Both the position numbers and the translations under genes were made by a program. Source: Acidiferrobacterales bacterium (GTDB taxonomy: Bacteria > Pseudomonadota > Gammaproteobacteria > Arenicellales > JAJDZL01). Taken from it: a DNA stretch of 64,000 bases. This document shows positions 7,788 to 17,005 of this stretch, in pieces. Location of the stretch: the NCBI GenBank assembly GCA_028820695.1, contig JAPPIB010000004.1:1-64000 (forward strand), in the 5' to 3' direction. The notes under the pieces are model-generated. The model was not told the DNA's origin. It saw only the letters and a program-made list of their open reading frames with translations, and made no database searches. The stretch's first letter is position 1. Every line of letters starts with the position of its first letter.

Positions 7788-9494
7788 ATGAAGAAGATCC
7801 AGACCGATGTCCTGATTCTCGGAAGCGGTGGTGCGGGACTGCTGGCCGCAATTCATGCCCATGATGCAAACCCGTCGCTCAAGGTTACTGTTGCCACCAA
7901 GGGACTTGCCGGCAAGTCCGGCTGTACACGAATGGTACAAGGTGGATACAACGTCGCTTTGGGTGCCGGTGACTCAATCGAGAGGCATTTCCAGGACACC
8001 ATCGAGGGCGGCAAATGGATCAACGATCAGGAACTGGCGTGGGCTCTGGTTTCATTGGCGCCCGAGCGCGTTCTCGAACTGGAAAACCGACATGGCTGCT
8101 TCTTCGATCGCAACCGCGACGGTACCCTTCATCAGAAGGCATTTGCCGGTCAGACTTTCGACCGTACCGTTCACAAGGGTGATCTTACAGGCATCGAGAT
8201 CATGAACCGACTCGCGGAACAGGTGCGACGTCGCCCGGTTTCGATCCTTGAGGAACACCGGGCAATCGAACTGATACCCGATCAGGGGCGAAGTCAGATC
8301 GCTGCCGTGCTGTTGATTGACATCCGCAGCGGAAAATTCGTGCTGATCCAGGCTCGAGCGGTCATCATCGCCACGGGTGCCGGTCCGACCATGTATAAGT
8401 TTCATACACCGTCCGCCGACAAGTCCTGTGATGGATTGGCTCTCGCACTTCGCAGCGGCCTGGTTCTCAGAGACATGGAAATGGTTCAGTTTCATCCGAC
8501 AGGACTTCTGGCCGGTGCGCAGACCAGAATCACAGGCACGATCATTGAGGAAGGACTGCGCGGAGCCGGCGGGCATCTTTTGGACGGCGCAAACTACAGA
8601 TTCATGCAGGACTACGATGAGCGGGGCGAGCGCGCAACACGCGACGTTGTGAGCCGCGCGATGTTTGAACGGATGCGCTCAGACGCCACCGGACCCAATG
8701 GCGGTGTGTTCATCTGCATGAGCCATCTGGATGAAAACATGGTGCGCACACAATTCAAGGGAATGGTAAAACGCTGCCGGGACATCGGGCTGGATCTGGT
8801 TTCGCAACCGGTTGAGGTGACACCGACAGCGCATTATGTCATGGGCGGTATCGAAATCGATGTTGACTGCTCTGCCTCAATGGCGGGTGTATTCGCCGCA
8901 GGTGAGGACTCGGGTGGTGTTCACGGCGCCAATCGACTCGGCGGCAATGGTGTCGGGAATTCGACTGTTTTCGGCGGAATCGCCGGAGACTCTGTCGCCA
9001 CCTGGCTGAATTCACAGATAGAGTTTGCGCAACCCGATGCCGACATATTGGAGACTGCCGTGACCCGATCGTTATTGCCATTTGAAAAGCCGGTTCAGGG
9101 GCTGAATCAAGTCCGCGAGTCGCTCTACGATGTCATGTGGGAACATGCAGGCATCATGCGCTCGCACCAGAGTCTCGAGATCGCATCCACCGAACTGAAC
9201 GATATTGAACAGGCACTCGAACAGTGCGGTGTCGATTCGTCAACCCGCTCGTTCAATCTGGGCTGGCACGACTACCTGAACCTGAAAAATCAGATCCTGG
9301 TGAGTCACGCAATTGTCGCTGCCGCGAAACAACGGACCGACTCGCGCGGCGCACACTATCGATCCGACTGTCCACACATGGGCCGGCTGCGAGATTCCGA
9401 ATTCACACGACTCGTCATGCAAGATAATAAAATAGGCACATATTGCGAAAAAGTCAGATTTACCCGTCTTCAACCACCGGATGATGGCGCGTAA
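7788..9494 (+). CDS. SdhA/FrdA-like flavoprotein lacking the covalent-FAD histidine
   Basis: This 568-residue FAD protein is of the succinate dehydrogenase/fumarate reductase/aspartate oxidase family. The start at 7788 gives the expected N-terminal GxGxxG (LGSGGAG, 11-17). Catalytic positions of E. coli SdhA are kept: His236 (QFHPTG), Arg285 (ATRDVV), His349 (TAHYVMGG) and Arg383 (ANRLGGN). Two things differ. The histidine that covalently holds FAD is Cys46 here (SGCT for SHT), as in enzymes with non-covalent FAD. The threonine of the TEG dicarboxylate-binding motif is Glu254 (IEEGLRG). No SdhB follows; fumarase-like genes do. It may oxidise succinate or a related dicarboxylate, or reduce fumarate. 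The substrate is uncertain. Confidence 0.8.
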   Translation: MKKIQTDVLILGSGGAGLLAAIHAHDANPSLKVTVATKGLAGKSGCTRMVQGGYNVALGAGDSIERHFQDTIEGGKWINDQELAWALVSLAPERVLELENRHGCFFDRNRDGTLHQKAFAGQTFDRTVHKGDLTGIEIMNRLAEQVRRRPVSILEEHRAIELIPDQGRSQIAAVLLIDIRSGKFVLIQARAVIIATGAGPTMYKFHTPSADKSCDGLALALRSGLVLRDMEMVQFHPTGLLAGAQTRITGTIIEEGLRGAGGHLLDGANYRFMQDYDERGERATRDVVSRAMFERMRSDATGPNGGVFICMSHLDENMVRTQFKGMVKRCRDIGLDLVSQPVEVTPTAHYVMGGIEIDVDCSASMAGVFAAGEDSGGVHGANRLGGNGVGNSTVFGGIAGDSVATWLNSQIEFAQPDADILETAVTRSLLPFEKPVQGLNQVRESLYDVMWEHAGIMRSHQSLEIASTELNDIEQALEQCGVDSSTRSFNLGWHDYLNLKNQILVSHAIVAAAKQRTDSRGAHYRSDCPHMGRLRDSEFTRLVMQDNKIGTYCEKVRFTRLQPPDDGA

Positions 9495-10437
9495 TCAACA
9501 CCTTGACATGATTTCCGAAACTTCAATCCAGGACGCCGCATTTGAGATCACCCGGCAGGCGGCAATCCGCATACCGGAGGACTATCGAAGCGGTATACGG
9601 GATATCCGCCAATCCGAGCAGAATTCCCTGAGCTGTTTTGTCCTGGATACCATGATCGACAACTGGGATACTGCAGTTGCAGATCAGCGACCGATGTGTG
9701 CGGACACCGGACTGCCTCGATACTATGTGAAGTTCGGCAATGAGGTTTCCATCGAAGGAGGATTCGTCGCATTGGAACGAGCGCTGCGCAGGGCGACCGC
9801 CGAAGCGACCCGGGCAGTTCCACTTCGTCCGAACAGGGTCCATCCGCTCACCCGACAGGATTTCAATAACAATGTCGGAGCGCGGGCTCCTGAAATCGAG
9901 TATTCGGTGGAACCGGATGCCGACTGGTTGGATATTACGACCGTTCACAAGGGTGGACTGTTCGGAACCGACTACCGGATGCTGTTTCCGGGTGACGGAT
10001 GGGAAGGAGTGAAGAAAATGTTCCTGGATACCATGATCCAGTTTGGCCGGCGGGGGCTCGCCTGCCAACCTGCGATCGTCGGCGTCGGCATGGGAGGCAG
10101 CAAGGATACGTGCATGGTGTTGGGCAAGCAGGCAGCCTGTCTGCGGGTTGTCGGAGACCGACATCCTGACCCGAAGATCGCGGAACTTGAAGACGAGCTG
10201 AAAGAACTGGGAAATCAGATCGGGATGGGACCGATGGGATTTGTCGGCAACTCTATGGTGGTCGACTGTCATATTGAAGTTGCCCATACCCACACAGGAG
10301 GAATGCCGGTCAGTATCCATAGTTTCTGTCTGTCCTCGCGACGCGCAGTGGTTCGAATCAGTTCCGACGGGGACACACAGTTCCGCACCGACCCTCAGTG
10401 GTTCACGCCATACCACAGACGGGAGGAACTTGAATGA
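9481..10437 (+). CDS. Class I fumarate hydratase-type lyase, alpha subunit
   Basis: This is the alpha subunit of a two-subunit [4Fe-4S] hydro-lyase of the class I fumarase / L(+)-tartrate dehydratase / mesaconase family. Motifs include CADTG with the first cluster cysteine, the NNVGARAP block, VGMGGSKD and a later cysteine near PVSIHSFC. It overlaps the flavoprotein gene by 14 bases if the ATG at 9481 is used; an in-frame ATG at 9508 is an alternative without a better ribosome site. The beta subunit follows with a 4-base overlap. Next to an SdhA-like gene the simplest reaction is fumarate to malate. Mesaconate or tartrate as substrate cannot be excluded. Confidence 0.85.
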   Translation: MMARNQHLDMISETSIQDAAFEITRQAAIRIPEDYRSGIRDIRQSEQNSLSCFVLDTMIDNWDTAVADQRPMCADTGLPRYYVKFGNEVSIEGGFVALERALRRATAEATRAVPLRPNRVHPLTRQDFNNNVGARAPEIEYSVEPDADWLDITTVHKGGLFGTDYRMLFPGDGWEGVKKMFLDTMIQFGRRGLACQPAIVGVGMGGSKDTCMVLGKQAACLRVVGDRHPDPKIAELEDELKELGNQIGMGPMGFVGNSMVVDCHIEVAHTHTGGMPVSIHSFCLSSRRAVVRISSDGDTQFRTDPQWFTPYHRREELE

Positions 10438-11108
10438 GCAATGCCGGACCCAATACCATCAAGTTGCGCGCGCCGGTCTCGACTTCCGACCTCAGAAAAC
10501 TTCAAATCGGTGATGTGGTTTATATCGACGGCGTGCTATACACCGGACGTGAAGGGGCCTATCGGAAAATCATCGATGAGAACCTGACGCCGCCACTGGA
10601 CTTGTTGGGCACATCGAATGTGAACTTTCACTGCTCGCCGGCAGCCGCCGTCCAGCCCGACGGCTCCCACACCGTCGGTGCCGTAACCGCTACTGCGAGT
10701 TTCAGATTCTCCAAATGGATGCGCAGATGGTTCGATGTGTCTGGCTGCAAGGTTGTTATCGGCAAGGGGGGAATGCCTGCACAAGACTACTCACAGTATT
10801 TTGTGCCGGCCGGTGCCGTCTATCTGACGACTGTCGGTTACGGAACCGGCGCTCTTCTTGGTCGCGGCATCAGACAGGTATCGAATGTTTTCTGGCTTGA
10901 GGAACTGGGTATCGCACAGGCAATCTGGGTTTTCGATGTAGCCGAGTTCGGTCCATTTCTGGTTGAGAGCGACCTTGACGGAAACAGTCTTTTTGAACAA
11001 TCCAACAAGGCCATCGATGAGAATATCGAAACACTCTACAAAGGACTGAAAGAGCCTGCACTGCGTCGATTCGGAGAGACGACACAGCGAACCGACGAGG
11101 TCATCTGA
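10434..11108 (+). CDS. Class I fumarate hydratase-type lyase, beta subunit
   Basis: This 224-residue beta subunit completes the heterodimeric hydro-lyase. Family features are GDVVYIDGVLYTGRE near residues 27-41, the swivelling-domain glycine-rich PAAAVQPDG and GKGGM at about 110-114. The ATG overlaps the alpha-subunit stop (ATGA), which indicates translational coupling. It is the last gene of the plus-strand unit that starts at 6052. The next gene, at 11130, is convergent. Confidence 0.85.
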   Translation: MSNAGPNTIKLRAPVSTSDLRKLQIGDVVYIDGVLYTGREGAYRKIIDENLTPPLDLLGTSNVNFHCSPAAAVQPDGSHTVGAVTATASFRFSKWMRRWFDVSGCKVVIGKGGMPAQDYSQYFVPAGAVYLTTVGYGTGALLGRGIRQVSNVFWLEELGIAQAIWVFDVAEFGPFLVESDLDGNSLFEQSNKAIDENIETLYKGLKEPALRRFGETTQRTDEVI

Positions 11109-11129
11109 GCCGGGGCGCCACCCGCCGAA

Positions 11130-11972
11130 TCAGGGTTTTTCCCCTCGAGCCAGACGCTCATTCACATCATCGATCACATCCAGCAGCTCTGGAAACTCGT
11201 TGATCACGTAATGTGAACCTCCCTTGAGCAACAGCTCCCGTGTCTTTGACAGACGATGTGCGACATCCTCTCCTGAAACAGATTGCGCCTGTTCCAGACT
11301 GTTGATATTCATATAGTTGCTGTAGCGGGCGATTCCCACCGTCCAGCAACCGGCTTCGAGCCCCTCAGCGACTCCGCTTACCGTATCGTCGACCTTGATC
11401 ACTGACTGAATGGGATGAATGTCCAACAAGTCCAGATTGCGATAAATCATGAATGGCCTGGGCCTTGCACCATGCATGACCTCATCGCCGGCGACTGTTG
11501 TATCAGGATGATAGCCCTGCCGTCTCGCATCCGCTTCCAGAATATCCACCATGCTCCGTACGAACCCCGTCGTCATCCCGATCTTGATACCGTCGGACTG
11601 GATTTCTTTCGTGGTCTCGGCCACGCCCGGAAGAAGCGTCGTATACTGTGGCAGACAGTCAAGTTGCATCGGCACGAAGTCGGCATACATATTGTCAATG
11701 TCGTCCTGCGTCGGATCAGCATCCCGGACCTTGCGCCAGCGTTCCCTGATTTCCGGATCTCGCGTCAATGCTGCGATATGCAGGTCTTTACGAAGCCCCA
11801 TCGGTCCGCGTGCCTCCTCCATGGTGATTTCCACACCCTGTCTGGCAAATACGTCCACGAAAACCACCGCTGGAGCAATCACATAGGCATCTGCCACCGT
11901 TCCGCTCCAGTCAAGAATCAAACCTTTCACTTTTCCGCAGTAGGTTCGCGTATATACATAATCAGATTTCAT
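11130..11972 (-). CDS. phnX: Phosphonoacetaldehyde hydrolase-like HAD enzyme
   Basis: PhnX cleaves phosphonoacetaldehyde to acetaldehyde and phosphate through a Schiff base. This 280-residue protein shows the PhnX signature: Asp21 in LILDWSGT, the EARGPMGLRK block with Lys62, and VDDTVSGVAEG. Asp21 and Lys62 are 41 residues apart, as Asp12 and Lys53 are in the Bacillus cereus enzyme. The second residue after the nucleophile is Ser where PhnX usually has Ala. The start at 11972 is chosen because YTRTYCGKV aligns with usual PhnX N-termini; the open frame runs 34 codons further upstream. It is the last gene of a six-gene minus-strand set with a FAD amine oxidase-like gene next to it. A related aldehyde substrate is possible. 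Confidence 0.75.
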   Translation of the reverse strand: MKSDYVYTRTYCGKVKGLILDWSGTVADAYVIAPAVVFVDVFARQGVEITMEEARGPMGLRKDLHIAALTRDPEIRERWRKVRDADPTQDDIDNMYADFVPMQLDCLPQYTTLLPGVAETTKEIQSDGIKIGMTTGFVRSMVDILEADARRQGYHPDTTVAGDEVMHGARPRPFMIYRNLDLLDIHPIQSVIKVDDTVSGVAEGLEAGCWTVGIARYSNYMNINSLEQAQSVSGEDVAHRLSKTRELLLKGGSHYVINEFPELLDVIDDVNERLARGEKP

Positions 11973-12093
11973 CGGCATTGTCTGGATCAAGTTCCCTGTT
12001 TTCTCAGGTTGAGTATATCGCGCTTTGAGATCAACCGCCGTCGGGCTGATCGGCGGCCGCATCAGCCACACCAAATTGCCGATTCGACTGGAT

Positions 12094-13434
12094 TCACTTT
12101 TCCCTGCCGGCTTTCAGCTCACCCCAGCGCAGGGACAGGTTCCCGCCGATCGAGGCAAACGGTTCAGGCGGCATTCTTTTGGGCTGCGCTTGGCCAAGAT
12201 AGTATTCCAACGATGCTGAGCGCACGCCGCAGATCAATTCAGCAATCAATTTTCCAGCAAGCGTTCCCCTGGTCGTACCCAATCCATTCTGGCAACATGC
12301 CGAATACAGATTTTCTTCCAGTTTTCCAAATGCGGGAACGGAGTTGCGGCTCAGACAGAGCAGCCCACCCCATTGATACTCCATCGTCACGTCACCAATC
12401 TGTGGGAAACGAGCCTGAAACGTACTTTGATGATGCCTTATGACACTGTTCATCCGCTTTTCGGAAATGGTTCGGCCCGGTGCCCAGGAGATTCCGTTAC
12501 GAATAACAATCCGGTCACCCGAAGTTCCTGAAATCCTCCTGACCGTCGAGCCGAATGGATCTGACGGTGTCAGTCCCCATCGAGCTTCACCGCCAAGTAA
12601 GTGTATTTCATCGGGTGTCAGCCGACGCGTCATCGAGGCATACAGGAAAATATGGACAAGGCGACGGTTGAAATAGCCGAAACTCTCCACATGGCCATTG
12701 ACCGCGAGAACAACTGTCTGCGCGTCAATCGAGGCGATCGGCGTCTTCAATCGCCAGCCGTCACCGGTTCTGGCAAGGTCGATAATCGGTGTATTCTCGA
12801 AAATCTCGACGCCGCAAGAATGAAGTCCGCGGGCGAGTCCTGTGATATATGCTGCCGGCTGAATCACCGCTGTTTGCGGGGTCGCGATGCCCGACCGATA
12901 ATAGTCAGAGCCAGTAATCTCCTTCATTTTCCCCGCATCAAGCATCTCATAGTTCTCACCGAGCTGTTCAAGACGCCTGGCAAAACTCATGTTGTGTCTG
13001 TGGCCCGATTCGGTTGCCGCCGCGTTGATTTTTCCAGGCTTGCCGAATACGTCGCTCGGCATGGAAAACTCATTGCACACTTCATCTGCAAATTCGATCG
13101 CCTCCCGATTCATTGAAATCTGCTGACGGTCGTCATCCAGCGTTCCCAGGTAATTGCTGGATCCGAGATTGTGCGGCACATCGATCATGAAACCGGAATT
13201 GCGACCCGCAGGCCCTTCGGCGATGCTCCTGGCCTCAACAACAGTAATTCGTGCTTTCGGATTCAGTTCGGAAAGACGCTTTGCCGCTGACAATCCGGCA
13301 AAACCGGCTCCGACTACCGCCACATCCGTAGACTGCGTCCCAGTCAATTTCGGATATCCCGCATCAGCGGGGATGATTCTTGCCCAGCCGGAATCACCGG
13401 GATCGAACGGTAGTTTTTGTACTTTCATGAACAA
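12094..13434 (-). CDS. DadA/PuuB-like FAD-dependent amine oxidoreductase
   Basis: This 446-residue FAD enzyme is of the DAO superfamily, with the dinucleotide fold starting at VVGAGFAGLSAAKRL (about 40-54) and AGRNSGFM near 78-85, as in gamma-glutamylputrescine oxidase-like proteins. These enzymes oxidise C-N bonds of primary or N-methylated amines. Relatives called PbfC/PbfD are known from phosphonate clusters, where they make phosphonoacetaldehyde from 2-aminoethylphosphonate or its N-methyl form. Because a PhnX-like gene follows on the same strand, production of a phosphonated or similar aldehyde is a reasonable inference, not a demonstrated role. No membrane segment is seen. Confidence 0.75.
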   Translation of the reverse strand: MFMKVQKLPFDPGDSGWARIIPADAGYPKLTGTQSTDVAVVGAGFAGLSAAKRLSELNPKARITVVEARSIAEGPAGRNSGFMIDVPHNLGSSNYLGTLDDDRQQISMNREAIEFADEVCNEFSMPSDVFGKPGKINAAATESGHRHNMSFARRLEQLGENYEMLDAGKMKEITGSDYYRSGIATPQTAVIQPAAYITGLARGLHSCGVEIFENTPIIDLARTGDGWRLKTPIASIDAQTVVLAVNGHVESFGYFNRRLVHIFLYASMTRRLTPDEIHLLGGEARWGLTPSDPFGSTVRRISGTSGDRIVIRNGISWAPGRTISEKRMNSVIRHHQSTFQARFPQIGDVTMEYQWGGLLCLSRNSVPAFGKLEENLYSACCQNGLGTTRGTLAGKLIAELICGVRSASLEYYLGQAQPKRMPPEPFASIGGNLSLRWGELKAGREK

Positions 13435-13559
13435 TGCTGCCGGCTGAGATCGGATGCGCTGCCGATGCCCGCGACCCTGTTCAGTCGATCAGCAACCGGT
13501 TTCAGGTCCAATTGGAAAAATCCTTAAGTTCAGTCCCTGCCTGACCGGGCCCGCAAGAA

Positions 13560-14456
13560 TCAGTTCAGCCGATCGATAGTCGAGTTCATTTCCCGAATGA
13601 CATCGGACAGATGGCTCTTCTCGTCCTCATCGAGTGGCTGCATGGGTTTTCGCGGTGGTCCGCAGTCCAGTCCGCGCAAGGTCATGCCGTATTTGATGCA
13701 CTGAATGAACTTCCCGCCCTGTTCCAGCACCCGCATCAATGGCATCATTGCTGACATGATCTGCCGGCCCTTGTCGAAGTTTCCTTCCAGTACGCACGTC
13801 CGAAACAGGGCGATGTGCGCTTCGGGTGCGAAATTGCCACCGGCACAGACCCACGATGTCGCACCCCAGGCAAAAAATTCAAGGGCCTGATCATCCATAC
13901 CGCAACTGACTTGGATGTGCGGGTAGTCAACCGCCAGCAGATGCAGTCGGTCGGGACTTCCCGAACTCTCCTTGATGGCACAGAAGTTGGAATTGTTCCG
14001 GAGCATGTCGAGTGTCGTCTCATCCATGCTGACTGACATGCGGCCGGGATAGTTGTAGAGAATGACCGGAAGATTCGCTGCCTCGTCGACAGCCAGTGCA
14101 TGCATCGCGATTTCACGTCCTGTCGGGCAGGCGTAAGGCGGTGTCGCGACGAGCAATCCGTCCGCGCCGGCACTCTTCGCCTGTTGTGCAAAGTAAACAC
14201 TGTCTTCTGTGCGGATCGCACCGGTACCGACGATGAGCGGAACACGTCCGTTGATGAAGTCTTTTGCCAGTTTCATCAATTCAACGCGTTCTTCGGCACT
14301 TTGAGCATAGTACTCGCCTGTCGTTCCCCCAACGATGATTCCATGGACCCCCGAATCGATCAGAAAATCGACAGTCTGCGCAAAACGGTCGATATTGATT
14401 GTGTAGTCAGCGTTGAACGGGGTGACGACAGGAGGGTAGATTCCTTCAAACTTCAT
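13560..14456 (-). CDS. DapA/NAL-family lyase or synthase
   Basis: This 298-residue class I aldolase belongs to the dihydrodipicolinate synthase/N-acetylneuraminate lyase family. It forms a Schiff base with pyruvate-type substrates through Lys162 (FCAIKESSG). Tyr134 lies in the YNYPGR motif, and the GGTTGEY loop is at 43-49. The start at 14456 is the first ATG that gives the family N-terminus (MKFEGIYPPVVTPF). Its place inside a catabolic set with two FAD amine enzymes and a PhnX-like enzyme argues against lysine biosynthesis. A retro-aldol or decarboxylating step on an amine-derived oxo acid is more likely, but the substrate cannot be named. Confidence 0.8.
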   Translation of the reverse strand: MKFEGIYPPVVTPFNADYTINIDRFAQTVDFLIDSGVHGIIVGGTTGEYYAQSAEERVELMKLAKDFINGRVPLIVGTGAIRTEDSVYFAQQAKSAGADGLLVATPPYACPTGREIAMHALAVDEAANLPVILYNYPGRMSVSMDETTLDMLRNNSNFCAIKESSGSPDRLHLLAVDYPHIQVSCGMDDQALEFFAWGATSWVCAGGNFAPEAHIALFRTCVLEGNFDKGRQIMSAMMPLMRVLEQGGKFIQCIKYGMTLRGLDCGPPRKPMQPLDEDEKSHLSDVIREMNSTIDRLN

Positions 14457-14577
14457 GATGGCGGTCCCAAAACTTCGAAATGACTGTAAATGTGAACTGG
14501 TATCCCGGTACTGTGTTCCCAATCCGTGTGTCGGACCGATCGCCTCGAACCGGAATTGAATCCGTCATGTTGTGATC

Positions 14578-16998
14578 TTATGCCCTCAGACGAACGTTTT
14601 GCGGGTCGTACGGCGGCAGGTCCAAAACGGTCGCGGTTCGCCTCACTCCCAAAATCGGCACTTCAAAGGTGGCGCCGGATCGCGCAAACTGAGGTTCGAC
14701 ATAGACGAAAGCCAGACTGACACCTGTCCGATGTCCGAACGCTCCGCTGCAGACAATCCCCATAGGCCGGTCACCGTCCAGTGCGGGTTCATTGCCGAGG
14801 CAGTCCGCATCATCGACATTGACGGAAACCAGTACCAACTTGGTCTTGATGCCCTCGGACTTTCTCGCCAGAACACTTTGCTTTCCGACAAATGAACTTT
14901 CGTAATCCACGAATCTCTCGATGTCAGCTTCAACCGGTGTGATTTCAGTCGTCAATTCACTTCCCCAGCCCTTGTAGCCTTTCTCCAACCGCATACAGTT
15001 GACCGCATAGGACCCAAACCAGCCTAGACCGTATTCCTCGCCGGCCTGCTCCAATTGCGAGCAAAGCGATTCCATCGAATTCATTGAATGATACAGCTCC
15101 CAACCAAGTTCTCCGACATACGAAACCCGCAGCGCGATGACATCAATTCCACCGACCTTGATCTCCCGGCCTGTCAACCAACGGAAGTTATCGTTATCCA
15201 ATGCGGTATCGGTCAGTTTCGAAAGCAGATCACGCGATTTCGGACCTGCGACAGCAAGCATGCCCAACTTGTCAGTCACATCTTCTATGCTGACATCCTC
15301 GCCGTTTTCGACATGTTGCACCATCCAGTCAAGATCATGCTGCTGGGCAACGATCGCCGAGGTCAGAAAGAACCGATCATCAGCCAGCCGGGTCAACGCG
15401 ACCTCACATTCGATGCCGCCCAAGGTGGTCAGCATGTGGGTGAGTGAAACCCCGCCGGCTCGCTTGGCGACACGGTTGGCTCCGATACGATTGAGAAACT
15501 GCTCCGCGTCCGAGCCGGTCACCATGTACTTCGAAAACGCTGTCAGATCCGCTAAACCGACGCGTTCTTGAACACATCTGCATTCTGCAGCAACAGGATC
15601 AAACGCGTTGGTCCTGCGAAATCCGTATTGCTCCTCGCTTCCATCAAGCGAAAACCACTTCGGCCGCTCCCATCCGTAATACTCACCGTAAACGGCACCT
15701 TTCGCTTTCAGTCTGTCATAGATGGGTGTGGTCTTGACAGGACGCCCCGCTTCGCGAAATTCTCCCGGAAAGTGTACCTGATACATTTCCTGATATTCAT
15801 CGATTGACTTGTCAACGACATAACGACCGGGAAGGTTCGCATATTCTCCGTATCGTCTGGGGTCCACTTCCCGGACATTGATTTCGGTCTGTCCGTGCAC
15901 CATCCACTGCGCGAGATATTTTCCGACACCGGGTCCCTGGGTGATGCCGATCGATGCACCGCAACACAGCCAATAATTCTCAAGTCCGGCTGCCGGGCCC
16001 ATCAGATATCCTCCGTCCGGGGTATGCGTGATCGGTCCGTTCACGACCCGTTTGATCCCGGCCTGGCCGAAAAGAGGCACGCGTTCGGCAGCCTTGATCA
16101 GGCTATGGTCAAGCCGGTCAAGTTCTTCCGGCAGAAGTTCCATGTCGAAACTCCAGTCGATACCGTCCAATCCCCAGGCAGCCGCTTGCGTCGTCTCATA
16201 CGGTCCGACCAGTATTCCCTTCTGTTCCTGGCGGATGTAACACGATGCGACGGGGTCACGGACAACCGGCGGCTCGGTATCCAGCGCCTCGACTTCGGGA
16301 AGATTCTCGGTGACGAGATATTGGTGCTGCATATTGACAATCGGCAGTCGGAATCCTGACATCTGTGTCACCTGATCGGCAAAGCTTCCCGCTGCATTGA
16401 CAACATGCTCACAGACAATCGAACCCTGTTCCGTGATCACCTTCCATTCACCGCCGGTCGTACGCTCAACGGCGGTGACACGATTCCTGCGTATGATCTC
16501 CACCCCGCGGTTGCGCGCTCCGACAGCCATCGAATTGGTACTGCTCGCCGGGTCAGTATGCCCGTCGTTCGGAGTATAGAAACCGAGTTTCACATCATCG
16601 GTGACCAGCAAGGGGTGAATCTCCTTCATTTCAGAATGACCGACGAGATGCGACTCGGCACCGATGTAGTCAAGAATTCCCTTGACGTAGTGAAACCAGT
16701 CGACCTCGGCATCCGAAATTGCGAGGCGCAGCGCACCGCAGCCATGCCATCCCGTCGACTGGCCGGTCTCAGCCTCGAGTCTGGCATAGAGCCTGACAGC
16801 ATAATCATGGACTTTGGCCATATTCAGGCTGCCGATGAAATTCGGAATCAAGCCCGCCGCGTGCCAGGTCGATCCAGATGTCAACTCACCCTTGTCAATC
16901 AGTACGACGTCATCCCAGCCTTCAAGCGGCAGATGGTAGGCGAGGCCGACGCCCATCGCACCTCCACCGATGATTACAACTCTTGCATGTCCTTTCAA
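14578..16998 (-). CDS. Dimethylglycine/sarcosine dehydrogenase-like, DAO plus GcvT domains
   Basis: This 806-residue two-part enzyme has an N-terminal DAO-type FAD domain (about 1-380), followed by the FAO linker and a GcvT folate-binding domain in the C-terminal half. Such proteins oxidatively remove N-methyl groups and pass the one-carbon unit to tetrahydrofolate. His46 in SGSTWHAAGL matches the histidine that holds FAD covalently in dimethylglycine dehydrogenase. The start codon is TTG, seven bases after the stop of the dioxygenase gene, so the two are likely coupled. The substrate may be dimethylglycine or another N-methyl amine made by the upstream enzymes. Methylene-tetrahydrofolate from this step would explain nearby formate handling. 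Confidence 0.88.
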   Translation of the reverse strand: MKGHARVVIIGGGAMGVGLAYHLPLEGWDDVVLIDKGELTSGSTWHAAGLIPNFIGSLNMAKVHDYAVRLYARLEAETGQSTGWHGCGALRLAISDAEVDWFHYVKGILDYIGAESHLVGHSEMKEIHPLLVTDDVKLGFYTPNDGHTDPASSTNSMAVGARNRGVEIIRRNRVTAVERTTGGEWKVITEQGSIVCEHVVNAAGSFADQVTQMSGFRLPIVNMQHQYLVTENLPEVEALDTEPPVVRDPVASCYIRQEQKGILVGPYETTQAAAWGLDGIDWSFDMELLPEELDRLDHSLIKAAERVPLFGQAGIKRVVNGPITHTPDGGYLMGPAAGLENYWLCCGASIGITQGPGVGKYLAQWMVHGQTEINVREVDPRRYGEYANLPGRYVVDKSIDEYQEMYQVHFPGEFREAGRPVKTTPIYDRLKAKGAVYGEYYGWERPKWFSLDGSEEQYGFRRTNAFDPVAAECRCVQERVGLADLTAFSKYMVTGSDAEQFLNRIGANRVAKRAGGVSLTHMLTTLGGIECEVALTRLADDRFFLTSAIVAQQHDLDWMVQHVENGEDVSIEDVTDKLGMLAVAGPKSRDLLSKLTDTALDNDNFRWLTGREIKVGGIDVIALRVSYVGELGWELYHSMNSMESLCSQLEQAGEEYGLGWFGSYAVNCMRLEKGYKGWGSELTTEITPVEADIERFVDYESSFVGKQSVLARKSEGIKTKLVLVSVNVDDADCLGNEPALDGDRPMGIVCSGAFGHRTGVSLAFVYVEPQFARSGATFEVPILGVRRTATVLDLPPYDPQNVRLRA

Positions 16999-17005
16999 TG
17001 TTCCA

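Noticed and set aside
9523-10416. 297-codon minus-strand open frame
   Set aside because: It lies wholly inside the fumarase alpha gene on the other strand and shows no recognisable motifs.
6052-11108. A hidden SdhB in the 6-11 kb unit
   Set aside because: I looked for the CxxCxxC iron-sulfur patterns of SdhB in frames between and after the flavoprotein and fumarase genes and found none.
11415-12443. 342-codon plus-strand open frame
   Set aside because: It is antisense to the PhnX-like and FAD enzyme genes and reads as Arg/His/Pro-rich noise.
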